DNA of 34,564 nucleotides from Methanobacteriota archaeon. Lineage in GTDB: Archaea > Thermoplasmatota > Thermoplasmata > RBG-16-68-12. Shown here piece after piece: positions 1 through 7,344 of this stretch. Under the pieces are notes generated by a model. It did not search any database, was not told where the DNA came from, and saw only the letters and a list, made by a program, of their open reading frames with translations. Within the stretch, counting starts at the first letter, position 1, and each line of letters begins with the position of its first letter. Location: positions 1-34,564 of the forward strand of contig JAIBJG010000011.1 of the NCBI GenBank assembly GCA_020029475.1, written 5' to 3'. Position numbers and translations under genes: made by a program.

Positions 1-1141
1 CACGGCGGAGGGCACCGGGCTGGAACCGTACAGCCCTTGCCAAGGCCTCGTTCGAGGCCAAGGCGGATTTCAGGATGTTCAGTGCCGCGTTGTGCTGCCG
101 GTCCATCTCCCAGTCGCACACGAGGCACACGAAATCCTTGCCCACCCTATCTCGGCGCAGGGCGCCACACGCTGGGCAGGTCTTCGAGGTCCACGCAGGG
201 TTGACCTTGATCACGGGCACGCCCGCGACGGCGGCCTTGTACACGATCTGACGATGGATTTCCCCATAGGGCCAGGTTGCGAAACGCTGTTTCATGCGTC
301 GGAACCCCCCGCGAGGATGGGCGAATGCAAGATTCTCAAGAATGATGACCGAACTAGCCGTTTTGGCCTTTCGAACGAGTGACTTGGTTACACTGTGTAG
401 TCGTTGCCTCACCCGGTTCCGTTCCCGAAATCCCTCCCGACGAAGCACCCGTCGTCTAACTCGAGCATCGTAAGCTTTTTTCCTTGCGAGGCGGCGCCTC
501 CTTCGCGCGTGAGTTAGTTGAACCTGCCGGACTCCCCCGAGGGTCAGCGTGAAGATTCGGGCGTTCTCGCCGTCTGTTCCGATTCCGTCGAGGGAATCCT
601 CGTTCGTGTCCAACGCGATTGCAGCCCGTGGTTCGTAGGGGTCTGGCGCTACTTTCCTCACTGTCACGAGGACTTTCCCTGGGACAACGGTTAGCGATCC
701 TAGGCTCCAAGTCAGGTCGCGAAGAATCGACCGATGCCACGCCGACATCGGCAGTACGAGCTGCACTCCTGCGGTGCCTCGCACAGGAATTCGGAGCCGT
801 CCATCCTCCCGGTCTAGCGAATACGATTGATTCTCAGCCTTTAGCATCGGCCGCCTAACGAACGGGACGAATCCGGGCGTTCCCTCCCGACTACGTCTTC
901 GATAGGTCTTCAGCAGGCCCAAGGCGACCTCGAAGGCCGATACGATGTGTTGTCTGTGGATGGTGTGGTCATGGCACAGACTGTGATATGCGGCGCGGGC
1001 GAGACTAGCCCTCGATTGAAAATTCCCTCTTAGGGCGATTCGGATTGACTTGTTGACAATCACCCGAAATTCCTGGAGCATCCAACGCAGGTCAGGACTC
1101 CTGGTTTCAACCGGAAAGACGAGAGTTCGAACCACGCGCAC
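1..1141 (-). CDS. tnpB: TnpB (IS605 OrfB-type) RNA-guided nuclease, C-terminus beyond window
   Basis: Translating the minus strand from a GTG at 1141 gives one uninterrupted frame of 380 codons that leaves the window at base 1. It carries the full TnpB signature. The RuvC-I aspartate is D178 (in IALDTNED), the RuvC-II glutamate is E269 (in IILENL), and the TSKTCPACG...CLVC zinc ribbon has C322, C325, C339 and C342. The RuvC-III aspartate is D347 (in DRQHNAALN). All catalytic and zinc residues are present and there is no internal stop, so the copy looks functional. TnpB proteins use a guide (omega) RNA made from the 3' end of their own element, which here would lie left of the window. No TnpA transposase lies on the 5' side. 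Codon use is more AT-rich than in neighbouring genes, which suggests recent transfer. The family call is secure; the start is less so, with ATG at 1081 as an alternative. Confidence 0.93.
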   Translation of the reverse strand, partial: MRVVRTLVFPVETRSPDLRWMLQEFRVIVNKSIRIALRGNFQSRASLARAAYHSLCHDHTIHRQHIVSAFEVALGLLKTYRRRSREGTPGFVPFVRRPMLKAENQSYSLDREDGRLRIPVRGTAGVQLVLPMSAWHRSILRDLTWSLGSLTVVPGKVLVTVRKVAPDPYEPRAAIALDTNEDSLDGIGTDGENARIFTLTLGGVRQVQLTHARRRRRLARKKAYDARVRRRVLRREGFRERNRVRQRLHSVTKSLVRKAKTASSVIILENLAFAHPRGGFRRMKQRFATWPYGEIHRQIVYKAAVAGVPVIKVNPAWTSKTCPACGALRRDRVGKDFVCLVCDWEMDRQHNAALNILKSALASNEALARAVRFQPGALRR

Positions 1142-1253
1142 AATTGGCAGTTGCTCGGGATGCTATCAGAGTATCGGGGGGAGGGGTGCGAAAGTAGAAT
1201 GGTGAGGCGGCTGGCCCTGCAAGATGACGGTCGTATGAAATGGGAGGCAAACG

Positions 1254-1260
1254 TTTAAGA
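1254..1260 (+). promoter_or_regulatory. TATA-like box for the FNR-like gene
   Basis: TTTAAGA preceded by a purine-rich stretch, centred about 30 bp before the ATG at 1287. This spacing fits a leaderless archaeal promoter, and no Shine-Dalgarno is visible before the start. Confidence 0.55.
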
Positions 1261-1286
1261 CAAACTCAACTCTCGCCAGATTTTGC

Positions 1287-2090
1287 ATGATGCAACGGGA
1301 GCCCGCGGCGAAGCAAGCCGCCGCCCAGCGCCCCGCGCCGTTCAAGGCTCCCCCGATCCGGTTCCGGGGCTCCCGCCACACCGCTCTCGTGAAAGAAGTC
1401 TTCGATATCGCGAAGCCGTACCCGGAGACGTACCTGATTCGGTTCACCTTCGAGGGCGAGCCGAAGGTGTTCGACTTCCAGGCGGGCCAGTTCATCTCGG
1501 TCTTCGCGGAGAAGGACGGGAAGTCGATCTCCCGGCCGTACTCGATCGCGTCCCCGCCGGAGCAGAAGGACTGCCTAGAGCTGTGCATCAAGGTCGTCGA
1601 GGGCGGGTTCATGTCGAACTACCTCCACACGGTCCCCCCGGGCACGAAGCTCCGGTCCATCGCCCCCCTCGGCACGTTCGTCCTCCTGGAGCCCCCGGAC
1701 TACCAGATCCGGGACACCGTCTTCGTCGCGACGGGGACGGGCGTCGCCCCGTTCATCTCGATGATCGGCCACATCTGGGCGATGCGGTACGACATCGAGG
1801 TCCACCTCGTCTTCGGCTGTCGCTACATCCACGACCTGATCTACATGGACCTGCTCCGCAAGTGGGAGAGGGAGCACCCGAACTTCCACCTCTACGTGAC
1901 GCTGTCCCGCCCGCCGGAGACGGGCTGGAACGGGCGCTCGGGCTACGTCCAGAAGGTCATCGAGACCGAGATCACGGACCGGGGGAACAAGGACGTGTAC
2001 ATCTGCGGCCTCCACAACATGGTGGAGGACGTGAAGAACCTCTGCGAGTCCCTGAACTTCCACTGGGTCCGGTTCGAGAAGTGGGACTGA
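1287..2090 (+). CDS. Ferredoxin-NADP reductase-like flavoprotein
   Basis: A soluble 267-residue oxidoreductase of the plant-type ferredoxin-NADP(+) reductase superfamily, expected to pass electrons between NAD(P)H and a ferredoxin or other acceptor through FAD. The FAD-binding RPYSIAS motif is at residues 83-89, with GGFMSNYL at 107-114. The nucleotide-binding loop ATGTGVAPF is at 148-156, and the NAD(P)-domain VYICG is at 237-241. No ferredoxin-type Cys cluster is fused to it. The first 25 residues are Ala/Pro-rich and probably disordered. Two ATGs (1287 and 1290) are possible, and the TATA-like box at 1254 supports either one as a leaderless start. The partner and physiological direction cannot be told from sequence. 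It converges on the 7TM signalling gene, with the two stop codons 6 bp apart. Confidence 0.85.
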   Translation: MMQREPAAKQAAAQRPAPFKAPPIRFRGSRHTALVKEVFDIAKPYPETYLIRFTFEGEPKVFDFQAGQFISVFAEKDGKSISRPYSIASPPEQKDCLELCIKVVEGGFMSNYLHTVPPGTKLRSIAPLGTFVLLEPPDYQIRDTVFVATGTGVAPFISMIGHIWAMRYDIEVHLVFGCRYIHDLIYMDLLRKWEREHPNFHLYVTLSRPPETGWNGRSGYVQKVIETEITDRGNKDVYICGLHNMVEDVKNLCESLNFHWVRFEKWD

Positions 2091-2096
2091 GCCTCG

Positions 2097-3695
2097 CTAG
2101 ATCATCAGGCGGGCCGTCATCGCGCGGATGCCCACCATCTCCTCCATGCTCCCGGTCCAGTTGTCGAGGGCGACCCCGAACTTCCTCTCGCACCGGGAGA
2201 TGAACGCCCGCATCTCGTCCGCGATGGACGCCGGCTCGCGCCCCAGGAACACGACGGCGAGGATCACCCGCGTCCCCCGCTCGATTACGACCTTCTTTTG
2301 CCCGAGGTCGAACCCCTTCAGCTCGTGGGAGGCCTCCGCGAAGGAGATCCTTGCGAAGTTCATGATCGCCGTGAGCATCCCCGCCATCACGTCCTCGTCC
2401 GGCGCCCCCGGCCGCGGTGCCTCTGTCCTGCCTGCGTGGGAGACGAGGAGGCCCGAGGAGTGGATCACGAACACCTCCTGCACCGTGAACCCTTCAGCGG
2501 ACGCGACGGGCAGGGGTTCGTACTCCCGGTCCAGGACCGCCTGGTCCCGCTCGTCGAGGGCGGCGGGGTCCGCGCTCACGATGAAGACGCCTCCAGCCTG
2601 GGTGACGAGGTCCCGAAGCCGGTTCAAGACTTGGAGCACCCGGGGGAACCCCACGTATGTCGCCAAGTACTCGACCCCTTCGATCGCGACGACTGCCTTC
2701 TTTGGTCCCGGGAGGAACCTGGAGACGAGCTTCTCCAGCATCTCCGGCTGGGTGGGCGGGACCGTGTTCTGTCCGGTCACGGAGCTCAGGGAAAGGATCG
2801 TCGTGGCCTCGAGGTCGAACCCTTCCCGCACCGCGGCGGGCGGGAGGCGGGTGATCACGAGTCCCACGTCCCCCTGCCGGACCGCCTCCGCAAGGGCCCG
2901 GAACCCGATGTCTGGACGCCGCTCCTTCGCAACGTACGCCCGGCCCGCGCGCAGGGGGAACTTCCGCGGGTACGCGACCGGCTCCTCGGGGCGCGGGGTG
3001 ACGTCGAACATCCGATACCGGAGGATTGCGATCGCGAACGAGGTCGCCATGATCAACGCGCTCGCTGTGAGGAACGGAGGCGGGAACTCTCCGCCGATCC
3101 GCAGGTACGCGTACGTCTCCGCGGACGCCCCGTGGAGGAGGATTCCCGAGAGCATCACGAGCGCCTGCCGGCGGACGACGGGGTCCCGGTTCCGGGAGAG
3201 CGTGCGGAGGATCGTTCCGACCATCATCAGCCCGTAGACGGTCGAGATGGTCGCGAGGGCGAGCCTCGCGTTTGTCGTGTTCGGGATTGGCCCCGTGTAC
3301 GTCGACGAGGTGCCGACGAGGGACGCGACGAAGACCGCCGCGGCGCCGAGGGAGAAGTTCATCAGGGTCCCGGCGGACTTTCGCCGGAACACTTGGAACC
3401 CGTAGAAGTAGATCCCCACGAACGCGGTGGTGTACCCCACCGCGAGCATGTGCACGAAATAGAACAGGCGGCTCGTCCAGACGAACAGGTCGCTTCCTTC
3501 ATACTCGTTGTACCAGTACCGAATCGGATATGACAGAATCGCGGCGGCGAGGAAGAACGACATGGCGAGGACGAAGGATGTCGCCGCCCTCTTCCCCGGG
3601 AATCTCCGGAACACGAGGAGGGCGAGGGAGAGTGCGACGAACGACGTGGTGATGGAGAGGAGGGAGTACAGCTGCCACTGCTCGACCATCGGCAC
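2097..3695 (-). CDS. 7TM membrane protein with DUF835 and C-terminal regulatory domain
   Basis: A 532-residue membrane protein. Seven hydrophobic segments (about residues 9-29, 37-56, 74-98, 112-128, 144-164, 176-196 and 206-226) resemble the 7TM region found at the N-terminus of some histidine kinases. Residues about 250-395 match the archaeal DUF835 pattern (AYVAKERR, then SSVTGQNTV, then KKAVVAIEGVEYL and GGVFIVSAD). Residues about 405-525 form a third mixed alpha/beta domain (VFVIHSSGLLVSH... KKVVIERGTRVILAVVF) that looks like a Roadblock/LC7- or longin-like module; that last assignment is tentative. There is no kinase, cyclase or HAMP domain, so it is more likely a membrane-anchored signalling or scaffold protein than an enzyme. 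The start is GTG at 3695 or ATG at 3689; both suit the TATA-like box at about 3721. DUF835 has no established function. Confidence 0.82.
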   Translation of the reverse strand: MPMVEQWQLYSLLSITTSFVALSLALLVFRRFPGKRAATSFVLAMSFFLAAAILSYPIRYWYNEYEGSDLFVWTSRLFYFVHMLAVGYTTAFVGIYFYGFQVFRRKSAGTLMNFSLGAAAVFVASLVGTSSTYTGPIPNTTNARLALATISTVYGLMMVGTILRTLSRNRDPVVRRQALVMLSGILLHGASAETYAYLRIGGEFPPPFLTASALIMATSFAIAILRYRMFDVTPRPEEPVAYPRKFPLRAGRAYVAKERRPDIGFRALAEAVRQGDVGLVITRLPPAAVREGFDLEATTILSLSSVTGQNTVPPTQPEMLEKLVSRFLPGPKKAVVAIEGVEYLATYVGFPRVLQVLNRLRDLVTQAGGVFIVSADPAALDERDQAVLDREYEPLPVASAEGFTVQEVFVIHSSGLLVSHAGRTEAPRPGAPDEDVMAGMLTAIMNFARISFAEASHELKGFDLGQKKVVIERGTRVILAVVFLGREPASIADEMRAFISRCERKFGVALDNWTGSMEEMVGIRAMTARLMI

Positions 3696-3717
3696 GACGC
3701 GAGCGAGGCCGGTCCGC

Positions 3718-3724
3718 CTAAATC
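3718..3724 (-). promoter_or_regulatory. TATA-like box for the 7TM-DUF835 gene
   Basis: On the minus strand this reads GATTTAG, centred about 26 bp upstream of the GTG at 3695. It is AT-rich in an otherwise GC-rich gap between this gene and sodX. Confidence 0.45.
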
Positions 3725-3739
3725 TTTTCCCTGATGGAA

Positions 3740-4093
3740 TCAGAAGGGAGACTCAGGTCCGACGGCCCCCCGCCTCCCGCGTTCGGCCCGCCAGACCTTC
3801 CCGACGATCGCGCCGCGGGGAACGGGCCCGAAGCTCCGGCTGTCCCGGCTGATGGCCTCATTGTCGCCCCGCACGGTGTACATCCCGTCTCCCCGAACGT
3901 CCGCGATCCGCTTGCAGAGGTACCGGCCCGCCCGCTGCGGGTCCCGGAAGACGACGAGCTCCCCGACGGCGGGGTCCCGCCTCCGGTACGCCCAGCGGTT
4001 CACGATCACGTAGTCCCCGGGTTCGAGGTCGGGGCTCATGCTCCGCTCTTCGACGCGGAACCTCGCGAGAGGGAACATCGCGTCGACGCTCAC
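3740..4093 (-). CDS. sodX: Nickel-type superoxide dismutase maturation protease (S26 family)
   Basis: A 117-residue peptidase of the signal peptidase I (S26) family, expected to cut the leader from SodN so that the new N-terminal histidine can ligate nickel. The catalytic serine is Ser18 in RSMSPDLEPGD and the general-base lysine is Lys61 in CKRIA. The downstream VRGDN and SRDSRSFGPV boxes match S26 enzymes. There is no obvious membrane anchor, unlike ordinary signal peptidases, which fits a cytoplasmic job on SodN. The GTG start at 4093 overlaps the SodN TGA stop in the four bases GTGA, so the two genes are almost certainly translationally coupled. The pairing with sodN makes the substrate assignment strong; without it this would only be called an S26 peptidase. 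Confidence 0.92.
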   Translation of the reverse strand: MSVDAMFPLARFRVEERSMSPDLEPGDYVIVNRWAYRRRDPAVGELVVFRDPQRAGRYLCKRIADVRGDGMYTVRGDNEAISRDSRSFGPVPRGAIVGKVWRAERGRRGAVGPESPF

Positions 4094-4611
4094 GCGATGT
4101 TCGGGTAGACGGTCTCGCGCCCCGTCGGGTACGGGGCCTTCGCGGCGTGGGTCGGGACGCCCTTCGTCTTCCAGAAGATCATCGCAATCTCGTTCGCGTG
4201 CTTCAGCATCTCCTCCGCCGCGGCGAGGTTGATCTCCTGGCGTCCCTTCGACCCCGACTTCAGGGCCTTCCACACGAGGTCGTGGAGCTGGGGGTACTGC
4301 TGGACGTGCTCCGGCTTGAAGTAGTCCGCCCACAGGATCCGGACCTCGCTCTTGAAGATCTCCGCGTGCTGCTCCTTCGTCGCGACGTACCGCGCGAGCT
4401 TGTTCACGAACTCCTGGCGCTGGTCCCCGGTCGCGTTCGGCCCGGGCTTCTCGAGCTGCCCGATGAGGTCGACCATCCGGATCACCGTGTGGGCGGCGAG
4501 CTGCGCGTGGTGAGGGTCGTAGATCCCGCACGGGATGTCGCAGTGGGCGTACGCGGTCGTGGCGGGGGACACCCGGTCGAGCAGCTTCAGAAGGGAGTGC
4601 AGTAGAGCCAT
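4090..4611 (-). CDS. sodN: Nickel superoxide dismutase
   Basis: Converts superoxide to oxygen and hydrogen peroxide at a nickel centre. The diagnostic Ni-hook is present as HCDIPCGIYDP: His23, Cys24, Asp25, Pro27, Cys28, Gly29 and Tyr31 of the precursor become His1, Cys2, Asp3, Pro5, Cys6, Gly7 and Tyr9 after removal of a 22-residue leader ending in TTAYA. The body keeps the family motif WADYFKPEH (residues 94-102) and IFWKTK (145-150). The precursor is 173 residues and the mature form would be 151, longer than the roughly 117 of Streptomyces SodN, mostly through a C-terminal extension after IFWKTK. The ATG at 4611 is 27 bp from a TATA-like box, and the longer upstream frame lacks coding character. 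The leader is not a Sec signal, so the enzyme is probably cytoplasmic. It is the first gene of a sodN-sodX operon. Confidence 0.96.
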   Translation of the reverse strand: MALLHSLLKLLDRVSPATTAYAHCDIPCGIYDPHHAQLAAHTVIRMVDLIGQLEKPGPNATGDQRQEFVNKLARYVATKEQHAEIFKSEVRILWADYFKPEHVQQYPQLHDLVWKALKSGSKGRQEINLAAAEEMLKHANEIAMIFWKTKGVPTHAAKAPYPTGRETVYPNIA

Positions 4612-4633
4612 GGTCGCGGCGAAGCCCGCTCGA

Positions 4634-4641
4634 TACTTAAA
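4634..4641 (-). promoter_or_regulatory. TATA-like box of the sodN-sodX operon
   Basis: Reads TTTAAGTA on the minus strand, centred about 27 bp before the sodN ATG, giving a leaderless transcript. It lies in the 89-bp gap shared with the divergent glycosylase gene. I could not recognise a metal-responsive (Nur-like) operator there. Confidence 0.6.
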
Positions 4642-4668
4642 CGTGTTTCGGGCCGTCGCGTGCGGTTC

Positions 4669-4676
4669 CCTTATGC
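4669..4676 (+). promoter_or_regulatory. Possible TATA-like box for the ogg-mutY pair
   Basis: CCTTATGC, centred about 28 bp before the ATG at 4701. It is a weaker match than the opposing sodN box, but it is the only AT-rich hexamer at the right distance. Confidence 0.35.
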
Positions 4677-4700
4677 CGCGCGCCCTCCTCCGAGGTCCGG

Positions 4701-5381
4701 ATGTCCCAGGCCCCCCGCCCCCGGCGCCAGCCCGCGTACCGCGACCTCGACGCACTCCGTAGGGAGCACACGGAGAAGCGGGACGCGATCCGCGCGCGGC
4801 TCGCGGAGTTCCGGCGGACATGGCGGGAGGGCGACGAGCGCCTGTTCGAGGAGGTCGCGTACTGCATCCTCGCGATCCAGACGAAGGCGCGGGCCTCCGA
4901 CGCCGCCGTGCGGGGCCTGAAGGAGCGGGGCCTCCTCCTCGACGGGGACGCGCCCGCGATCGCGGAGTTCCTCCGCCCCCGCGTCCGGTTCCACAACCAC
5001 AAGGCGGCGTACCTCGTCGCCGCGAGGGAGCGCTTCCGGCCCGGCGGCCGGTGGGCCCTGAAGGCGACCCTGTCCGCTTTCCCGTCCCCGGAGGCCGCGC
5101 GGGAGTGGTTCGTGCGGGAGGTCCACGGGTTCTCGATGAAGGAGGCCGCCCACCTCCTCCGGAACATCGGCTTCTCGGACCGCCTCGCGATCCTGGACCG
5201 CCACGTGCTCCGGAACCTCGCCCGCCACGGGGTCGTGCGCTCCGTCCCGAAGTCCCTCACGACCCGCCGGTACCTCGAGATCGAGGCGCGATGGCGGGCG
5301 TTCGCCGATGCCGTCGGGATCCCGCTCGCGGAGCTCGACCTCCTGTTCTTCAGCCGCGGGGCCGGAGCCATCTTGAAGTAG
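4701..5381 (+). CDS. ogg: 8-oxoguanine DNA glycosylase/AP lyase, archaeal Ogg2 type
   Basis: A 226-residue base-excision-repair enzyme of the helix-hairpin-helix superfamily, in the archaeal Ogg2 branch. It removes 8-oxoguanine and cuts the abasic site. The segment from GFSMKEAAHLLRNIG to LAILDRHVLRNL contains the probable catalytic Lys147 (after the SM pair) and the conserved Asp166 (in LDRH). The protein ends in lysine (GAILK); a C-terminal lysine takes part in base recognition in characterised archaeal Ogg2 enzymes. Residues 1-20 are a basic, probably disordered tail. The gene lies 18 bp before mutY, probably in one transcript, and diverges from sodN. There is no iron-sulfur cluster motif, as expected for Ogg2. 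Confidence 0.9.
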   Translation: MSQAPRPRRQPAYRDLDALRREHTEKRDAIRARLAEFRRTWREGDERLFEEVAYCILAIQTKARASDAAVRGLKERGLLLDGDAPAIAEFLRPRVRFHNHKAAYLVAARERFRPGGRWALKATLSAFPSPEAAREWFVREVHGFSMKEAAHLLRNIGFSDRLAILDRHVLRNLARHGVVRSVPKSLTTRRYLEIEARWRAFADAVGIPLAELDLLFFSRGAGAILK

Positions 5382-5399
5382 GCCGCGGTTCCGACACGC

Positions 5400-6458
5400 G
5401 TGGACACCGCCCTCGCGGACCGGCTCCTCCCGTGGTACCGGGAGCACCGCCGGGACCTGTCGTTCCGCCGCACGCGGGACCCGTACGCGATCCTCGTCGC
5501 GGAGGTGCTCCTCCAGCGGACCCGGATCGCCTCCGGCCTGCCGTACTTCGAGCGGTTCATGGCGGCCTTCCCGACCGTCGTCGACCTTGCCGCGGCCCCG
5601 GAGGAGCGGGTACTCAAGGCCTGGGAGGGCCTCGGCTTCTACGGTCGGGCCCGCAACCTGCATCGCGCGGCGAAGGCGGTCGTCGCGGATCACGGAGGCA
5701 GGATCCCCGGAACCTTCGCACGACTCCGCGAGCTCCCCGGAATCGGGGACTACACCGCGGGCGCGGTCGCGAGCATCGCGTTCGGCGAGCGGGTGCCCGC
5801 GGTCGACGGGAACGCGATCCGCGTGCTCGCGCGGGTGTTCCGCCTCCGCGGCGACCTCACCCGCGGGGACGCGCGGCGCGGCCTCGTAGGGATTGCCGCC
5901 GACCTCGTCCCTCCAGGAGAACCCGGGACGTTCAACCAGGCCCTCATGGAGCTCGGGGCGACGGTCTGCCGCCCGAGGGCGCCGCGCTGCCCCGAGTGTC
6001 CGCTCCGCGACCTCTGCGGAGCCTTCCGCGACGGACAGCCCGAGCGGTATCCCGAGATCCCGCCGCGTCCACCGACCCCCGTGATCCGGGTGGCGTTCGC
6101 GCTCGCGCAACGGGGCGGGAACGTGCTGTTGATCCGCCGGCCGGAGGGCGGACTCCTTGCCGGACTCTGGGCCCTACCGGGCGGAGAGGTGGGCGGGAAG
6201 AGGGATGCGGGCGCGGTCCTCCGCGCCGCGCTGTCCGGACTCGGTGGCGGGGCCCGGGTCGACGGCATCGCGGGTCGCGTGGAGCATACGTTCAGCCACC
6301 GGCGGTGGGAGGGTGTGGTGTATCGCGTGCGGATCTCCGGTCCCCTCGGCTCCCGGGAGGATGCGACGTGGGCGGGTCCGGCGGATCTCGAACGTCTGCC
6401 CCTCGTCCCCTTCCATCGGCGGTTCCTGGAGCGGCTCCACGGACCCGAAGAGCACTAG
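5400..6458 (+). CDS. mutY: A/G-specific adenine DNA glycosylase MutY
   Basis: Removes adenine mispaired with 8-oxoguanine. The 352-residue protein has the normal two-part layout. The N-terminal HhH domain has catalytic Glu35 (AEVLLQRT), hairpin LPGIGDYTAG with Tyr118 at the position that is Lys in endonuclease III, and Asp136 (AVDGN). The 4Fe-4S loop has C190, C197, C200 and C206 in the standard C-x6-C-x2-C-x5-C spacing. The C-terminal NUDIX-like 8-oxoG-recognition domain (about 228-350) contains the HTFSH loop at residues 296-300. The start is GTG at 5400. With the upstream Ogg2 it supplies both glycosylases of a GO system; no MutT-like hydrolase lies in the window. Confidence 0.95.
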   Translation: MDTALADRLLPWYREHRRDLSFRRTRDPYAILVAEVLLQRTRIASGLPYFERFMAAFPTVVDLAAAPEERVLKAWEGLGFYGRARNLHRAAKAVVADHGGRIPGTFARLRELPGIGDYTAGAVASIAFGERVPAVDGNAIRVLARVFRLRGDLTRGDARRGLVGIAADLVPPGEPGTFNQALMELGATVCRPRAPRCPECPLRDLCGAFRDGQPERYPEIPPRPPTPVIRVAFALAQRGGNVLLIRRPEGGLLAGLWALPGGEVGGKRDAGAVLRAALSGLGGGARVDGIAGRVEHTFSHRRWEGVVYRVRISGPLGSREDATWAGPADLERLPLVPFHRRFLERLHGPEEH

Positions 6459-6562
6459 GTCGATCTCAGGCCGGCAATCGCCGGCGCGCGGGCGAACCTT
6501 TTTGAGCCCCGGACGCCCCTATCCAGACCGAGGGGAGTATCGTCCTGGCGACGGGAACCTTG

Positions 6563-6715
6563 ATGGAACGGGCGAGTCCGGCGGGTGAGTCGACCCCGAA
6601 GCGCGCGAGGAAGGTCGAGGTCACGGAGGAGAACATCCAGCGGCTGTTCGGCATGAACATGCACGACCTGTTCAGGAAACTCGCCGAGAAATTCGGATAC
6701 ACGATCGAGGATTGA
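6563..6715 (+). CDS. Small conserved-looking protein upstream of trmY (50 aa)
   Basis: An ATG at 6563 opens a 50-codon frame ending at TGA 6713-6715. It has a basic, Ser/Pro-containing N-terminus and an ordered C-terminal half (VTEENIQRLFG, then MHDLFRKLAEKFGY). That half would form two amphipathic helices, perhaps a small nucleic-acid- or protein-binding element. Codon bias is the GC-rich third-position pattern of neighbouring genes, which argues for coding. A TTG directly before the ATG is an alternative start. It ends 44 bp before the trmY ATG in the same direction. I do not recognise the family and assign no function. Confidence 0.6.
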   Translation: MERASPAGESTPKRARKVEVTEENIQRLFGMNMHDLFRKLAEKFGYTIED

Positions 6716-6759
6716 ACGCCGGCGAAAGGCTTTCCATCCGTTCCACGTCGTGCGGTTCC

Positions 6760-7344
6760 ATGCGGCGGTTCATCGTGATCGGGCACAGGGCCTCGACGAC
6801 CCCGGACTTCCCGCTCGACGACCTCGCCGGCGGCGCGGGCCGGATGGACCTGCTCCTCACGGCCGCGAACGCGGCGCTCCTCGTCTCCCACGACCTCCGA
6901 CGGGACTCCGATGCGACCCTCGTCCTCTTGGGCCCGCCGGACCCTCCGCGCGCGGTCCGCCTCGATGGCGCCCGACTCCAATCGCTCAGCCCCGACCTCC
7001 GGACGAACGCGGGGCTCCTCCGGAAGGCGCTTGCCCACGGGGGCCGCGTGGAGCGGGAGACGTCCCCCGGCGCGTTCGCCTCCCGCCGCGGGATTGTGGA
7101 CGTCCTCGAAGGGATTCGCGAGCCCTTGATCCACCTCCGCGAGGACGGGAACGACATAAGGGAGGTCGAGATTCCTCGGGAGGTCGCGTTCATCCTGTCG
7201 GACTCGATCGAACTGACGGGGGAGGAAGAGGCGGTGGTGGCAAGGCGGCGGAAGGCGGTGTGCTCCGTGGGCCCGGTCTCGGTCCACACGAGCGACGCGA
7301 TCGCGATCGTGCACAACGAGATGGACCGGAGGCATCCCGCGTGA
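6760..7344 (+). CDS. trmY: tRNA (pseudouridine(54)-N(1))-methyltransferase TrmY
   Basis: A SPOUT-class methyltransferase that makes N1-methylpseudouridine at position 54 of archaeal tRNAs using S-adenosylmethionine. The 194-residue sequence matches the family from the first residues (RRFIVIGHRAS). It continues through LAGGAGRMDLL, the FILSDSIELTGEEE segment near residue 145 and the C-terminal SVGPVSVHTSDAI plus VHNEMDR (about 169-190). These last stretches lie in the trefoil-knot SAM site of SPOUT enzymes. The start is ATG 6760 because homologues begin at this point; a TTG at 6712 would add 16 unlikely residues. Its TGA overlaps the GTG of the next gene, so the peptidase is probably co-expressed. 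Confidence 0.92.
   Translation: MRRFIVIGHRASTTPDFPLDDLAGGAGRMDLLLTAANAALLVSHDLRRDSDATLVLLGPPDPPRAVRLDGARLQSLSPDLRTNAGLLRKALAHGGRVERETSPGAFASRRGIVDVLEGIREPLIHLREDGNDIREVEIPREVAFILSDSIELTGEEEAVVARRRKAVCSVGPVSVHTSDAIAIVHNEMDRRHPA

Noticed and set aside
456-740. A 94-codon minus-strand frame and other small frames inside 1-1141
   Set aside because: They are out of phase with the continuous TnpB frame that explains the region.
4671-6505. Long frames overlapping ogg and mutY on both strands
   Set aside because: Composition is Arg/Pro/Gly-rich with no domain signal, while the glycosylase frames carry complete catalytic and iron-sulfur motifs.
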